56,367 nt of DNA, taken from Streptomyces bungoensis (GTDB taxonomy: Bacteria > Actinomycetota > Actinomycetes > Streptomycetales > Streptomycetaceae). Under the pieces are notes generated by a model. It was not told where the DNA came from and did not search any database. It saw nothing but the letters and a program-made list of their open reading frames with translations. The translations under genes were made by a program, and so were the position numbers. Where the stretch lies: contig NZ_KQ948882.1 of assembly GCF_001514215.1 (NCBI RefSeq), positions 1 through 56,367 on the forward strand, given 5' to 3'. This document shows, piece by piece, positions 34,936-43,349 of the stretch; the first letter of the stretch is position 1; each line of letters begins with the position of its first letter.

Positions 34936-36734
34936 GCGACGACTGGCAGAAGCAGCCCGAGTACAAGTCCGACGTGCAGCAGGTCGACAAGACGGTCGAC
35001 ACACAGGTCAAGCCCATCACGGCCGCGCAGGACATGCTGGCGAACATGCCGTTCTTCGGCGGTTTCCGGATCAACCTCGTCGGATCGACGAACTTCGAGG
35101 ACCACCGCCTCAATGACATGATCGACCTGGTCGAGCATGCCAACCCAGAACACCTCGAGCTGACCAGCAAGGCTCTGTTCGACGCCGGCAAGGACATCCG
35201 CAAGGCCGCGACGGAGCTGGAGCAGCACCTCAAGGTCGACTGGGAGGGCCAGGGCGCCGACTCCTTCCACGGTTGGACGCAGCAACTGCTCCAGTACACC
35301 CACCACCTCGCGGGCTACGCGGACCAGGCAGGCACTCACCTCTCCGTGGCGGCCACAGGACTCGCCTCCGCCCGCATCTCCATGCCGCCCAGGGACACCC
35401 GGCCGGCCGCTGAGCAGAAGAAGCCCACCGAACTGCCGAAAGCCAAGCAGGTCGACGACAACCCGGACTACGTGGCCGCGGTGAAGGTCGAGAAGAACCG
35501 CCAAGAGGCCATCAACCAGATGAACCGGTTGGCCTCGTACTACAAGGTCGCGGCGACGGACCTGGGCAAGCAGAAGGAGCCGGAGCCGCTCAAGCCCATC
35601 ACGGATGTCGGAGTTCCCGAGCCGAAGGGGGACGGTTACGACAAGTATCGGCGGTACGATCCGGTATCGCCGTCGTCACCCAGAACCGCACTCTCCGCAG
35701 ACGTCCCGACGGGGCACCACACGACGGTCGTACCGAACAGCGCAGATGCCACAGGGCATGTAGCGCCGCACCAAGAGCCGCGCAACCCCGTCACGAGTCA
35801 CGGTCACGACGTCGGTACGGAGATCAACACGGTCGGCACCCTGCCTCCGACGCCCGCACCGCACGCCACTCCGACGCCGACTCTTCCGACGACAGGCGGA
35901 GGAAGCGGGCACACGCCTCCGCTGCCCCCGGGCCCGGTGACGCCTCCCATCGGGCCGACCGTCGGGCGTTCCACCGGTTATGGCCCAGCAACCAGGCTGC
36001 CGTTGTCCCCGCAGGGTCGTACCGGCCCGTCCGGTACCTCGAGCGGTCGGCTCCCCCAGGGGGCTGGCAGAGTGCCTCAGGAGCCTGAAGCGCAGACCGG
36101 ACGTGCCAATGCCAGTGGACGAGTGCCGCAGGGCCCGATGGGGCAGGCGGCCCGTGCCGCAGGGCGCGCGACTCCGACCGGTCAGCCGGGTATGAGGGGG
36201 GCGACGCAGGCGGAGCGCTCGCCCCTCGGCCGCGGTGTCACCGGCGGCACGCCGAGACCTGTCAACACGCCGACCGGGCGTACCGGAGCCACCGGTCCCG
36301 GCAGTCCGGCGCGTAACGGAGTCGTGGGAGGCAAGCCTGTCACCGGTCGTCCGAGCGGTGCAGGCCCCGGCTCGCGTATGCCGCGCGGTACGGTCGTCGG
36401 TGCCGAGGAACCGGTCCCACCCACGTCGGTGAAGGGCAGTGCCGGCCGGCGAGGGGTCGTGGGTTCACCCGCCGCCAAGGCGGAACCGGGCAACGCGCAA
36501 GAGGTGCTGCGCTCTGCGGCCAACCCGGAAGGCGTGATCGGAGCCCCGCGCACTGCCGCCTCGCCCCTGGAGGGTTCTGCGGGCCACGGCGGCGACTCCG
36601 GCCTCGGCCGTGGCGTCGTCGGTGACCGACGAGGGCCGGAGGGCGGCTCCGGTCGCGTCGGCGAGTCGACCGAGAAGGAACATCGCCGCCGGGCCCAGAA
36701 GCAGCGGCGCGACGCGTCACAGAAGAGCGACTGA
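34932..36734 (+). CDS. PPE/WXG-like candidate ESX substrate with a long Pro/Gly/Arg-rich tail
   Basis: The 600-aa protein has no signal peptide. Its first ~220 residues are helical, with HLKVDWEGQGADSFHGWTQQLLQYTHHLAGYADQAG (about 97-132) holding a WEG turn as in WXG100 proteins, and a later helix MNRLASYYKVAATDLGKQ. The other ~380 residues are disordered: Pro/Thr-rich, then dense in Gly/Arg/Ser (GRVPQGPMGQ, GRTGATGPGS). The end is very basic (KEHRRRAQKQRRDASQKSD). The layout resembles type VII substrates with a helical export head and an extended passenger. The start overlaps the 152-aa gene, a likely partner. A mycosin gene follows 24 bp downstream. Confidence 0.8.
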   Translation: MSDDWQKQPEYKSDVQQVDKTVDTQVKPITAAQDMLANMPFFGGFRINLVGSTNFEDHRLNDMIDLVEHANPEHLELTSKALFDAGKDIRKAATELEQHLKVDWEGQGADSFHGWTQQLLQYTHHLAGYADQAGTHLSVAATGLASARISMPPRDTRPAAEQKKPTELPKAKQVDDNPDYVAAVKVEKNRQEAINQMNRLASYYKVAATDLGKQKEPEPLKPITDVGVPEPKGDGYDKYRRYDPVSPSSPRTALSADVPTGHHTTVVPNSADATGHVAPHQEPRNPVTSHGHDVGTEINTVGTLPPTPAPHATPTPTLPTTGGGSGHTPPLPPGPVTPPIGPTVGRSTGYGPATRLPLSPQGRTGPSGTSSGRLPQGAGRVPQEPEAQTGRANASGRVPQGPMGQAARAAGRATPTGQPGMRGATQAERSPLGRGVTGGTPRPVNTPTGRTGATGPGSPARNGVVGGKPVTGRPSGAGPGSRMPRGTVVGAEEPVPPTSVKGSAGRRGVVGSPAAKAEPGNAQEVLRSAANPEGVIGAPRTAASPLEGSAGHGGDSGLGRGVVGDRRGPEGGSGRVGESTEKEHRRRAQKQRRDASQKSD

Positions 36735-36758
36735 ACCCGAACGAGGACGTACACAGGC

Positions 36759-38024
36759 ATGAAGCCAGGGACCCGCCGGCGCGGCATGAAAACCGCCCTC
36801 CTGTCGAGGCACAAGACAAGACGGCTGTCTGCTGTGTTCTCGGCACTCGGTGCATTGGTCGTCACATCGGCCGCGCTTGCTCCGGGAGTCGCTGCTGCGG
36901 ACGAGCAGCCGAAGGAGTGGTACCTGGACGCGATGGGCGCCCAGGAGATGTGGAAGATCAGCACGGGCAAGGGGGTGAAGGTTGCCGTGATCGACACCGG
37001 GGTCAACCCGGCAACCTCCTCCCTCAAGGGCCAAGTGCTTGTCGGAGAAGTGCCCAAATCCGTGGCCTACCATGTCACCCAGGACTACACGGGGCACGGC
37101 ACCTCCATGGCTGAGATCATCGCCGGTACAGGTGCCGGCGGTGGTATCAGGGGTCTTGCTCCGGGGGCGAAGGTCATTCCTTTTCGTATCGCACTCAAGG
37201 GACTGAAGGGTGCGGAGGAGAGGGAAACACCCGACGAAGCCGCGGTGATCCGAGCGGCCGCCGACAGCGATGCCAAGGTCATCAACATGTCCTTCGGTAG
37301 TGTCGCCCCCGACGACGGTGTCAAGGCTGCCATGAAGTACGCGGCATCCAAGGGAAAGTTGATGTTCGTCTCCATCGGCAACGACGGAGATGACGGAAAC
37401 ACGCCCTCTTACCCGGCTATCTACCCCTACGCGATCGGTGTCGCCGCGCTCGACAAGAGCGGCACGGTGGCCAAGTTCTCCACCCACGGTGATTACGTGG
37501 ACGTCGCAGCCCCTGGCCTGGACATCCCCTCCTGGTGTGACAGCAGGTTCACCGCGTACTGCGACACCGGGGGCACCAGCCCCTCCTCCGCCATCGCCTC
37601 CGCCTCCGCCGCCCTGGTCTGGTCCGCTCACCCCACCTGGACGGGCAACCAGGTTTTGCGCACCCTGATCGACACCGCCGGCCGCTCCTGGCCGAAGAAC
37701 AAGCCCAGCACGTACCTCGGCTACGGCGGCATCCGACCTCGGCGGGTACTGATCAACAAGGACATCGACCCGGGTCCGGCCGACGTCGACCCGCTTGCCG
37801 CCGAGAACTCCGACGGCACCGCGGCCACCCCCGCACCCTCGGCCACGGCTTCTTCCGGCAAGCAGGCGAAGGACGGCGGCTCTTCCGGTCCCACCTCCGC
37901 CGCCGCGAAAGACGCCGGCTCGGACAGCAACACCCGAACCTGGGTGATCATCGGTGCCGCAGCAGCCGTACTCGTCCTCGGAGGCGCCGGCATCGCCGTG
38001 CTGCGTGCACGTCGAAACACCTGA
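36759..38024 (+). CDS. mycP: Type VII secretion mycosin (subtilisin-like protease) 2
   Basis: A second 421-aa mycosin in the locus. A signal peptide covers about 1-47 (ending LAPGVAAA). The triad is Asp79 in VAVIDTGV, His113 in TGHGTSMAEI and Ser274 in GGTSPSSAIASA; oxyanion Asn208 is in SIGNDG. A Pro/Ser/Ala linker (about 350-390) leads to a C-terminal anchor (about 397-415, VIIGAAAAVLVLGGAGIAVL) with a basic end. It differs from the other mycosin throughout, so it is not a recent duplicate. It follows the PPE-like gene and precedes the two WXG100 genes. An ATG at 36786 is a second possible start. Confidence 0.93.
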   Translation: MKPGTRRRGMKTALLSRHKTRRLSAVFSALGALVVTSAALAPGVAAADEQPKEWYLDAMGAQEMWKISTGKGVKVAVIDTGVNPATSSLKGQVLVGEVPKSVAYHVTQDYTGHGTSMAEIIAGTGAGGGIRGLAPGAKVIPFRIALKGLKGAEERETPDEAAVIRAAADSDAKVINMSFGSVAPDDGVKAAMKYAASKGKLMFVSIGNDGDDGNTPSYPAIYPYAIGVAALDKSGTVAKFSTHGDYVDVAAPGLDIPSWCDSRFTAYCDTGGTSPSSAIASASAALVWSAHPTWTGNQVLRTLIDTAGRSWPKNKPSTYLGYGGIRPRRVLINKDIDPGPADVDPLAAENSDGTAATPAPSATASSGKQAKDGGSSGPTSAAAKDAGSDSNTRTWVIIGAAAAVLVLGGAGIAVLRARRNT

Positions 38025-38039
38025 CCGCTTCCCCCGCAA

Positions 38040-38066
38040 ACCTGATCGCTCACCGAACGATCAGGT
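38040..38066 (+). terminator. Hairpin between mycosin 2 and the first WXG100 gene
   Basis: A perfect 9-bp stem (38040-38048 with 38058-38066), loop of 9 nt, 15 bp after the mycosin stop. It is AT-richer than the other hairpins here and may terminate or attenuate transcription into the WXG100 genes. Confidence 0.5.
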
Positions 38067-38137
38067 GTCCGCTTGCCAGCAGTGCTGACGCCCGACTCAG
38101 CGCCCGGCAAGGTCAGTTCACAACGAAAGGCAAGGAA

Positions 38138-38476
38138 ATGGCGCAGCGCCAGAAGGTAAGTGACAAGGACATCATCGTCCTCGAAAAGGAGCTTCTGCAC
38201 CGTTTCGAGGGCATCAAGGGCCAGCTGAAGGAACTGCAGGCCATCATCGACAGCCTCGAGGGCCACTGGAAGGGCATCGGCGCCGGCGCGTTCAACGCCA
38301 AGCAGACCGAGATCAACGAGCGCATGGTCCGCATCGGCAACATCCTGGCCAAGTTCATCGAGGCCATGACCAACACCCGGAAGATCAAGGACGGCACGGA
38401 GGACGAGGTCCGCGCCCAGGTCCAGAGCATCGACGTGGACTTCGGCGGATCCCACTCGGCGCTCTCCAGCCTCTGA
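38138..38476 (+). CDS. esxB: WXG100 family protein (EsxB/CFP-10-type)
   Basis: The 112-aa protein is a helix-turn-helix WXG100 member: Trp44-Lys45-Gly46 (HWKGIGAGAF) at the turn, flanked by helices FEGIKGQLKELQAIIDSLEG and RMVRIGNILAKFIEAMTNTRKI. It has no C-terminal YxxxD/E, so if it forms a heterodimer with the next gene's product, the export motif comes from that partner. ATG at 38138 has a GAAAGGCAAGGAA site. It lies 42 bp before the second WXG100 gene. WXG100 proteins are the hallmark substrates of ESX systems. The EsxA/EsxB naming by order is tentative. Confidence 0.92.
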   Translation: MAQRQKVSDKDIIVLEKELLHRFEGIKGQLKELQAIIDSLEGHWKGIGAGAFNAKQTEINERMVRIGNILAKFIEAMTNTRKIKDGTEDEVRAQVQSIDVDFGGSHSALSSL

Positions 38477-38518
38477 TCCCCACCAGGCCAGCCACAACTT
38501 CTGAACAACGGAGCAATC

Positions 38519-38821
38519 ATGGGCGTCAACAACAACGGCGAGCTCGAGGTCACTTACTCCGGTCTCGACGACACCGCCACCAAGCTCGCCGACCACGCCA
38601 AGCGGCTCGAGGACAGCCTCGAGGCCATCAAGCACAAGGTCGCCGGCGTCGCCAGCATGTGGGAGGGCGAGGCCCACACCGCGTACGCCGAGCAGCAGGC
38701 GGCCTGGGACCGTGAGGCCCAGGGCATCCACGAGGCCCTGATGGCCATCGGCAAGGTCGTGCACGCGGCCGGCGGTGACTACCAGGGCGGCGACCGGAAG
38801 GCCGCCAGCTACTACATGTAA
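38519..38821 (+). CDS. esxA: WXG100 family protein (EsxA/ESAT-6-type)
   Basis: The 100-aa protein has Trp48-Glu49-Gly50 at the turn (SMWEGEAHTAY) between helices DTATKLADHAKRLEDSLEAIKHK and AYAEQQAAWDREAQGIHEALMAIGKVV. Near the C-terminus is Tyr88-Gln-Gly-Gly-Asp92, the YxxxD/E type VII export motif. It pairs with the preceding gene and probably forms a four-helix dimer with its product. ATG at 38519 has an ACGGAGCA site. Two strong hairpins follow, so the esx pair ends its transcript here. Confidence 0.95.
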   Translation: MGVNNNGELEVTYSGLDDTATKLADHAKRLEDSLEAIKHKVAGVASMWEGEAHTAYAEQQAAWDREAQGIHEALMAIGKVVHAAGGDYQGGDRKAASYYM

Positions 38822-38827
38822 GGCTCA

Positions 38828-38890
38828 CCTGCCGGGCTGACCCGGCAGGACGTAGCACCGGGGTGGGCACGCACGGGAGGTGCCCACCCC
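38828..38890 (+). terminator. Tandem terminators after the esx pair
   Basis: Two perfect hairpins in a row: 38828-38836 with 38841-38849 (9 bp, 4-nt loop), and 38860-38870 with 38880-38890 (11 bp, 9-nt loop) followed by TTGCCTTGCC. They may also insulate against the convergent eccC gene. Confidence 0.75.
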
Positions 38891-39088
38891 TTGCCTTGCC
38901 CGCAAGTGTTGCCGAGCTGCGCCGCCGCTTTCACACCGTCTGCCGACGAGCGGACGACAGCAGGGCACGACAGCTCCCAGGGTGCGTCGTCTTAACTCTT
39001 CGCCCCGTCCCGCCGGCCGCCATTTCGCGGCCTCGCGAACCGTATGCCCGCCCCCTGTCCGGAGCCGGGCACGGTCCGCCGGCGGGCC

Positions 39089-42000
39089 TCAGTACTCCAC
39101 GTCCACCAACCCCGTCTGAACCAACGGCTTCCCCCGCTTCCGGGACACGAAGACGCCCCGCCCCGCGGGCATCGGACGGGGCCGGACGCCGTTGAGGACG
39201 TCGCCCTCGGCCGGGTCGCCGGCGAGGATCAGGCCCTGGGCGCCGAGTTCCTTCATGCGCTGCATGAAGGGCTCGTAGGAGGCGCGGCCCGCGCCCGCGG
39301 AGGAGCGGGCGATGACGAAGCGGACGCCGACGTCGCGGGCGAAGGGCAGCAGTTCCGTGATGCCGCTGAGCGGGTTGCCGCTGGAGGTGGAGACGAGGTC
39401 GTAGTCGTCGATGACCACGAAGACCTGCGGGCCCCGCCACCAGCTCCGGTCCCGCAGCTGCTGGGCGGTGACGTCGGCCGTCGGGGTGCGGCGCTGCATG
39501 AGGTCGGCCAGCGCCACCATGTGGTGGTCCATCTGGCTGGACATCGGGATGTACTCCGCCAGGTGGGTGGCCGGCGTGACGTCCAGCAGGGAACGGCGGT
39601 TGTCGACCACGAAGAACTTGGCCTCGTCGCCGGTGTAGCGCAGCGTGAGCTGTTTGATCAGCAGTCGCAGCAGGTTGGACTTGCCGGACTCGCTCTCGCC
39701 GAAGACCAGGAAGAACGGGTCCTGTTCGAAGTCCAGGAACACCGGCTCGAGGTTCTCCTCGTCCAGCGCGAAGGCGATGCCCCGCTTCGGGAACCGGTCG
39801 CCCGGCGGCAGTTGCACCGCCTCCAGCCGGCGCGGCAGCAGCCGCACCTTCGGTGCCCCCGGTGCCTGCCAGTGCCGGCCGACCTCGGTGGTCAGCGCGG
39901 CCGTGGCCTCGGCGAGCTCGGTGTCGGAGGTCAGGCCGTCGATCCGGGGCACGGCCGCCATGAAGTGCAGCTTCTGCGGGGAGAGACCGCGGCCGGGGAC
40001 GCCGGCGGGGACGTTCGCCGCCACCTTGCGGTCGATCTCGGAGTCCATCACGTCACCGAGCCGCAGCTCCAGGCGGTTCATCAGGTGGTCCTTGAGGTTG
40101 GCGCGGACCTCCATCGAGCGCGACGCCGTGATGACCACGTGGATGCCGTAGCCGAGGCCGCGCGCGGCGATGTCCAGGACGGCCGGCTCCAGACCCTCGT
40201 AGTCCGTCTTGAAGTTGCCCCAGCCGTCGATGACGAGGAAGACGTCACCCCAGGGCTGGTCGGTGACGGAGATGTCGCCGCGCGCCCGGCGGGCCCGGAA
40301 GTCGGCGATGGACGCGATGCCCGCCGAGCGGAAGTACTCCTCGCGCCGCGTCATCACGCCGTACACCTCGGAGACCGTGCGGCGCACCCGCTCCGGGTCC
40401 AGGCGCGAGGCGATGCCGCCCACGTGCGGCAGCCCGTCCACCGCGGCCATGCCGCCGCCACCGAAGTCCAGGCCGTAGAACTGCACCTCGTGCGGTGTGT
40501 GCGTGAGCGCGAAGGCGCAGATCAGGGACCGCAGGAAGGTGGACTTGCCGGACTGCGGGCCGCCGATGACCTGCATGTGGCCGGCCGCGCCCGAGAAGTC
40601 GAGCAGCAGGCGGTCACGGCGCTGCTCGTACGGCTTGTCGACCAGGCCGACCGGCACGACCAGCCGGCCGGCACCCTCGTAGCCGGGCTGGGTCAGGCCG
40701 CGGCCCTGCACCGCCGCGAGGCCCGGCAGCAGCGCGTCGAGGGACGGCGGGCTCTCCAGCGGCGGCAGCCACACCTGGTGGGCCGCCGGGCCCTGCGCCT
40801 CGAGCCGGCGCACGATCACGTCCAGGACGGTGTCGGCCAGCGCGTCGTCCACCCGCTGCGCGGGCTCCTGGCGCTGCTGGGGCACGGCGGTGAAGTGCAC
40901 CGGCACCTCCGCCGCCGTGAACAGCACGGGCCGCCGGTCCACCGGCAGCGGCCCGCCCGCGAGCGCCGCCCGCTGGGAGCCCGAGCGGTAGACGCCGGAG
41001 ACGTACGCCGCCTTGAACCGGACCATTTCGTCCGTGCCGAACTTCAGGAAGCCCGAGCCGGGCACGTTGGGCAGCTCGTACGCGTCGGGGACGCCCAGCG
41101 CCGCGCGTGACTCGGCCGCGGAGAAGGTCCGCAGACCGATCCGGTACGAGAGGTACGTCTCCAGGCCGCGCAGCCGGCCCTCCTCCAGGCGCTGCGAGGC
41201 CAGCAGCAGGTGCACGCCCAGCGAACGGCCGATGCGGCCGATCTGCACGAACATCTCGATGAAGTCCGGCTTCGCGGTGAGCAGTTCGCTGAACTCGTCG
41301 ATCACCAGGACCAGCGAGGGGATCGGCTGCAGGGGGGCGCCGGCCGCGCGCGCCTTCTCGTAGTCGTGGATGTTGGCGTAGTTGCCCGCGTCGCGCAGCA
41401 TCTCCTGGCGGCGGTTGAGCTCACCGCGGATCGAGTCGCCCATGCGGTCGACCAGGGTGAGGTCGTCGGCCAGGTTGGTGATGACGGCCGCCACGTGCGG
41501 CATCTGCGCCATGCCGGCGAAGGTCGCGCCGCCCTTGAAGTCCGCGAGGACGAAGTTCAGGGTCTCGGAGGAGTGCGTGACGGCGAGGCCCAGCACGAGG
41601 GTGCGCAGCAGCTCCGACTTGCCGGAACCGGTCGCGCCGACGCACAGGCCGTGCGGGCCCATGCCCTCCTGGGCGGCCTCCTTGAGGTCCAGCATCACGG
41701 GACGGCCGTCCTCGCCCAGGCCGATCGGCACCCGCAGCCGCTCCGCCAGGGCGCGCGGCCGCCAGGTCCGCTTGGTGTCGACGGACGCCGCGTCTCCGAG
41801 CCCGAGCAGGTCGGTGAACTCCAGGTTGGCGAGCAGCGGTTCGTCGTCGTCGCCGCCCGACGCCATGCGCAGCGGCGCCAGTTGCCGGGCGAGCGCCTCG
41901 GCCGACTCGTAGGACAGGGCGTCCGGGGTGCCCTCGTAGACCTCGCCGTGCCCGGACTCCAGCCGCAGGGCGCCCGGCTGGACGACGACGGACAGGTCGC

Positions 42001-43054
42001 CGCCCGCTCCGGTCAGCTCGCCCGGCACCACCTCGAGCACGGTGACGCCCTGCAGGCCCTCCGGGTTGGCGAGCACGGAGTCGGGCAGCAGCGACAGGTC
42101 GTCCAGGACGAGCACGATGTGCGGCTCGTCCAGCAGCGGCGCCGCGCCGGGGTGGAAGCGCGGCCGGCCGGACAGCCGGGCGGCCAGCAGGTCCTCGAGC
42201 TCACGGGGATCGGTGCCGATCAGCCGGCGGGTGCCCGCGCCGTCCAGGGCGCCGGGCGCCTGCACGTGCGGCAGCCACTTCGCCCAGTCCCAGTGCGCCA
42301 GCGCCTTCCGTCCCGCGGCCACCGCGACGACCAGGTCCTCGGGGGAGTGCAGCGAGGCGAGCGAACCGACCAGCGCCCGCGCCGAGGCCCGTACCGCCTG
42401 CGGCTCACCGCTGACCGTGACGTGGTAGAAGGCGCGCAGCGAGACCGCCATCGGCAGGTCGCCGATCGTGTTGTGGGTGGCGAGGAAGCGCTGCATCGCG
42501 CCCGCGGTCAGCGGCTCCAGCTGCTCGACGGGGCCCGTCTCCGGCGGGACCAGGGGGGTGGCCAGCGGCTGCGGGCCGAGGCCGACGCGGACGTGGGCGA
42601 AGTCCTCGTCGCCGGGGCGCCGTTCCCACACCCGGCTGCCCTCGGCGACCAGCGCCCACAGCTGTTCGGGCGAGGGGTGCAGGTAGTACTGCGCGTCGCG
42701 CTGCGCCCGCGCCGTCGCCACGGCGGACTTGCGGGTCTGCGAGAGGTAGCTGAGGTAGTCGCGCCGCATGTCGGCCAGCTGGCCCTGGGAGCCGCGACGG
42801 AACCGGACCACCATCGCGATGGACATCGCCACCGTCGAGGCGATCATGATCATGCCCATGATCTTCATGAACGGCTGACCGTTCGTGAAGAAGAAGACCA
42901 CCGAGCCGCCCATGCCCAGCGTGGGCAGCAACTGCATGAGCACGCTGTCCTGGTGCCCCCGGGGCAGCTCGGGCGGCGGCTGGACAGCGACCTCCTCCGT
43001 GGGCACTTCGGACGGAAGCGCCCGCGGGGGGCGCTTGACGACAATCTGGCTCAC
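39089..43054 (-). CDS. eccC: Type VII secretion ATPase EccC (single-chain EccCa-CbC)
   Basis: The 1321-aa protein is the motor of the ESX system. Two membrane segments lie at about 42-87, followed by three FtsK/SpoIIIE P-loop domains. D1 has GATGSGKSE (near 470) and Walker B LVLVIDEFSEL (near 581). D2 has GGPQSGKST (near 830), but its Walker B is FLVIDGWGN. D3 has GESESGKSN (near 1116), with FVVIDDYDL. Only D1 keeps the catalytic Glu, as is usual for EccC, where D2/D3 bind ATP or substrate tails. GTG at 43054 is the start. It is transcribed away from eccD and toward the esx pair. Confidence 0.97.
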   Translation of the reverse strand: MSQIVVKRPPRALPSEVPTEEVAVQPPPELPRGHQDSVLMQLLPTLGMGGSVVFFFTNGQPFMKIMGMIMIASTVAMSIAMVVRFRRGSQGQLADMRRDYLSYLSQTRKSAVATARAQRDAQYYLHPSPEQLWALVAEGSRVWERRPGDEDFAHVRVGLGPQPLATPLVPPETGPVEQLEPLTAGAMQRFLATHNTIGDLPMAVSLRAFYHVTVSGEPQAVRASARALVGSLASLHSPEDLVVAVAAGRKALAHWDWAKWLPHVQAPGALDGAGTRRLIGTDPRELEDLLAARLSGRPRFHPGAAPLLDEPHIVLVLDDLSLLPDSVLANPEGLQGVTVLEVVPGELTGAGGDLSVVVQPGALRLESGHGEVYEGTPDALSYESAEALARQLAPLRMASGGDDDEPLLANLEFTDLLGLGDAASVDTKRTWRPRALAERLRVPIGLGEDGRPVMLDLKEAAQEGMGPHGLCVGATGSGKSELLRTLVLGLAVTHSSETLNFVLADFKGGATFAGMAQMPHVAAVITNLADDLTLVDRMGDSIRGELNRRQEMLRDAGNYANIHDYEKARAAGAPLQPIPSLVLVIDEFSELLTAKPDFIEMFVQIGRIGRSLGVHLLLASQRLEEGRLRGLETYLSYRIGLRTFSAAESRAALGVPDAYELPNVPGSGFLKFGTDEMVRFKAAYVSGVYRSGSQRAALAGGPLPVDRRPVLFTAAEVPVHFTAVPQQRQEPAQRVDDALADTVLDVIVRRLEAQGPAAHQVWLPPLESPPSLDALLPGLAAVQGRGLTQPGYEGAGRLVVPVGLVDKPYEQRRDRLLLDFSGAAGHMQVIGGPQSGKSTFLRSLICAFALTHTPHEVQFYGLDFGGGGMAAVDGLPHVGGIASRLDPERVRRTVSEVYGVMTRREEYFRSAGIASIADFRARRARGDISVTDQPWGDVFLVIDGWGNFKTDYEGLEPAVLDIAARGLGYGIHVVITASRSMEVRANLKDHLMNRLELRLGDVMDSEIDRKVAANVPAGVPGRGLSPQKLHFMAAVPRIDGLTSDTELAEATAALTTEVGRHWQAPGAPKVRLLPRRLEAVQLPPGDRFPKRGIAFALDEENLEPVFLDFEQDPFFLVFGESESGKSNLLRLLIKQLTLRYTGDEAKFFVVDNRRSLLDVTPATHLAEYIPMSSQMDHHMVALADLMQRRTPTADVTAQQLRDRSWWRGPQVFVVIDDYDLVSTSSGNPLSGITELLPFARDVGVRFVIARSSAGAGRASYEPFMQRMKELGAQGLILAGDPAEGDVLNGVRPRPMPAGRGVFVSRKRGKPLVQTGLVDVEY

Positions 43055-43349
43055 AGCTCACCAATTCCCTTGCCCGACCCAGGCGTTCCGCCCACCGCCC
43101 CGTGTCCGGCGAGCGCAGGCCGCCGCGCGATCCTACTGAGTTCGCCGGACGCGGGTGAGCGGTAGGGTGCCGGATGTTCGCGTGAGCACACGCCGAGCAG
43201 GCCGGACCTACCGGGCCGAACCCCTCGATTTCGAGAGGGGAGGACCCCGGGAGCCCGGGGCGCGGCACCCGTGCCGACGGGGCAGGAAGTGCACCGGCAC
43301 GAGACCTTCACGAAGTAGACGCACCACCACCACTGAGGGGGAGCAGCAG

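Noticed and set aside
43155..43349. An N-terminal extension of EccD
   Set aside because: The frame is open but the residues are Arg/Pro-rich without homology, and GTG at 43350 has a good ribosome site and yields the expected ubiquitin-like start.
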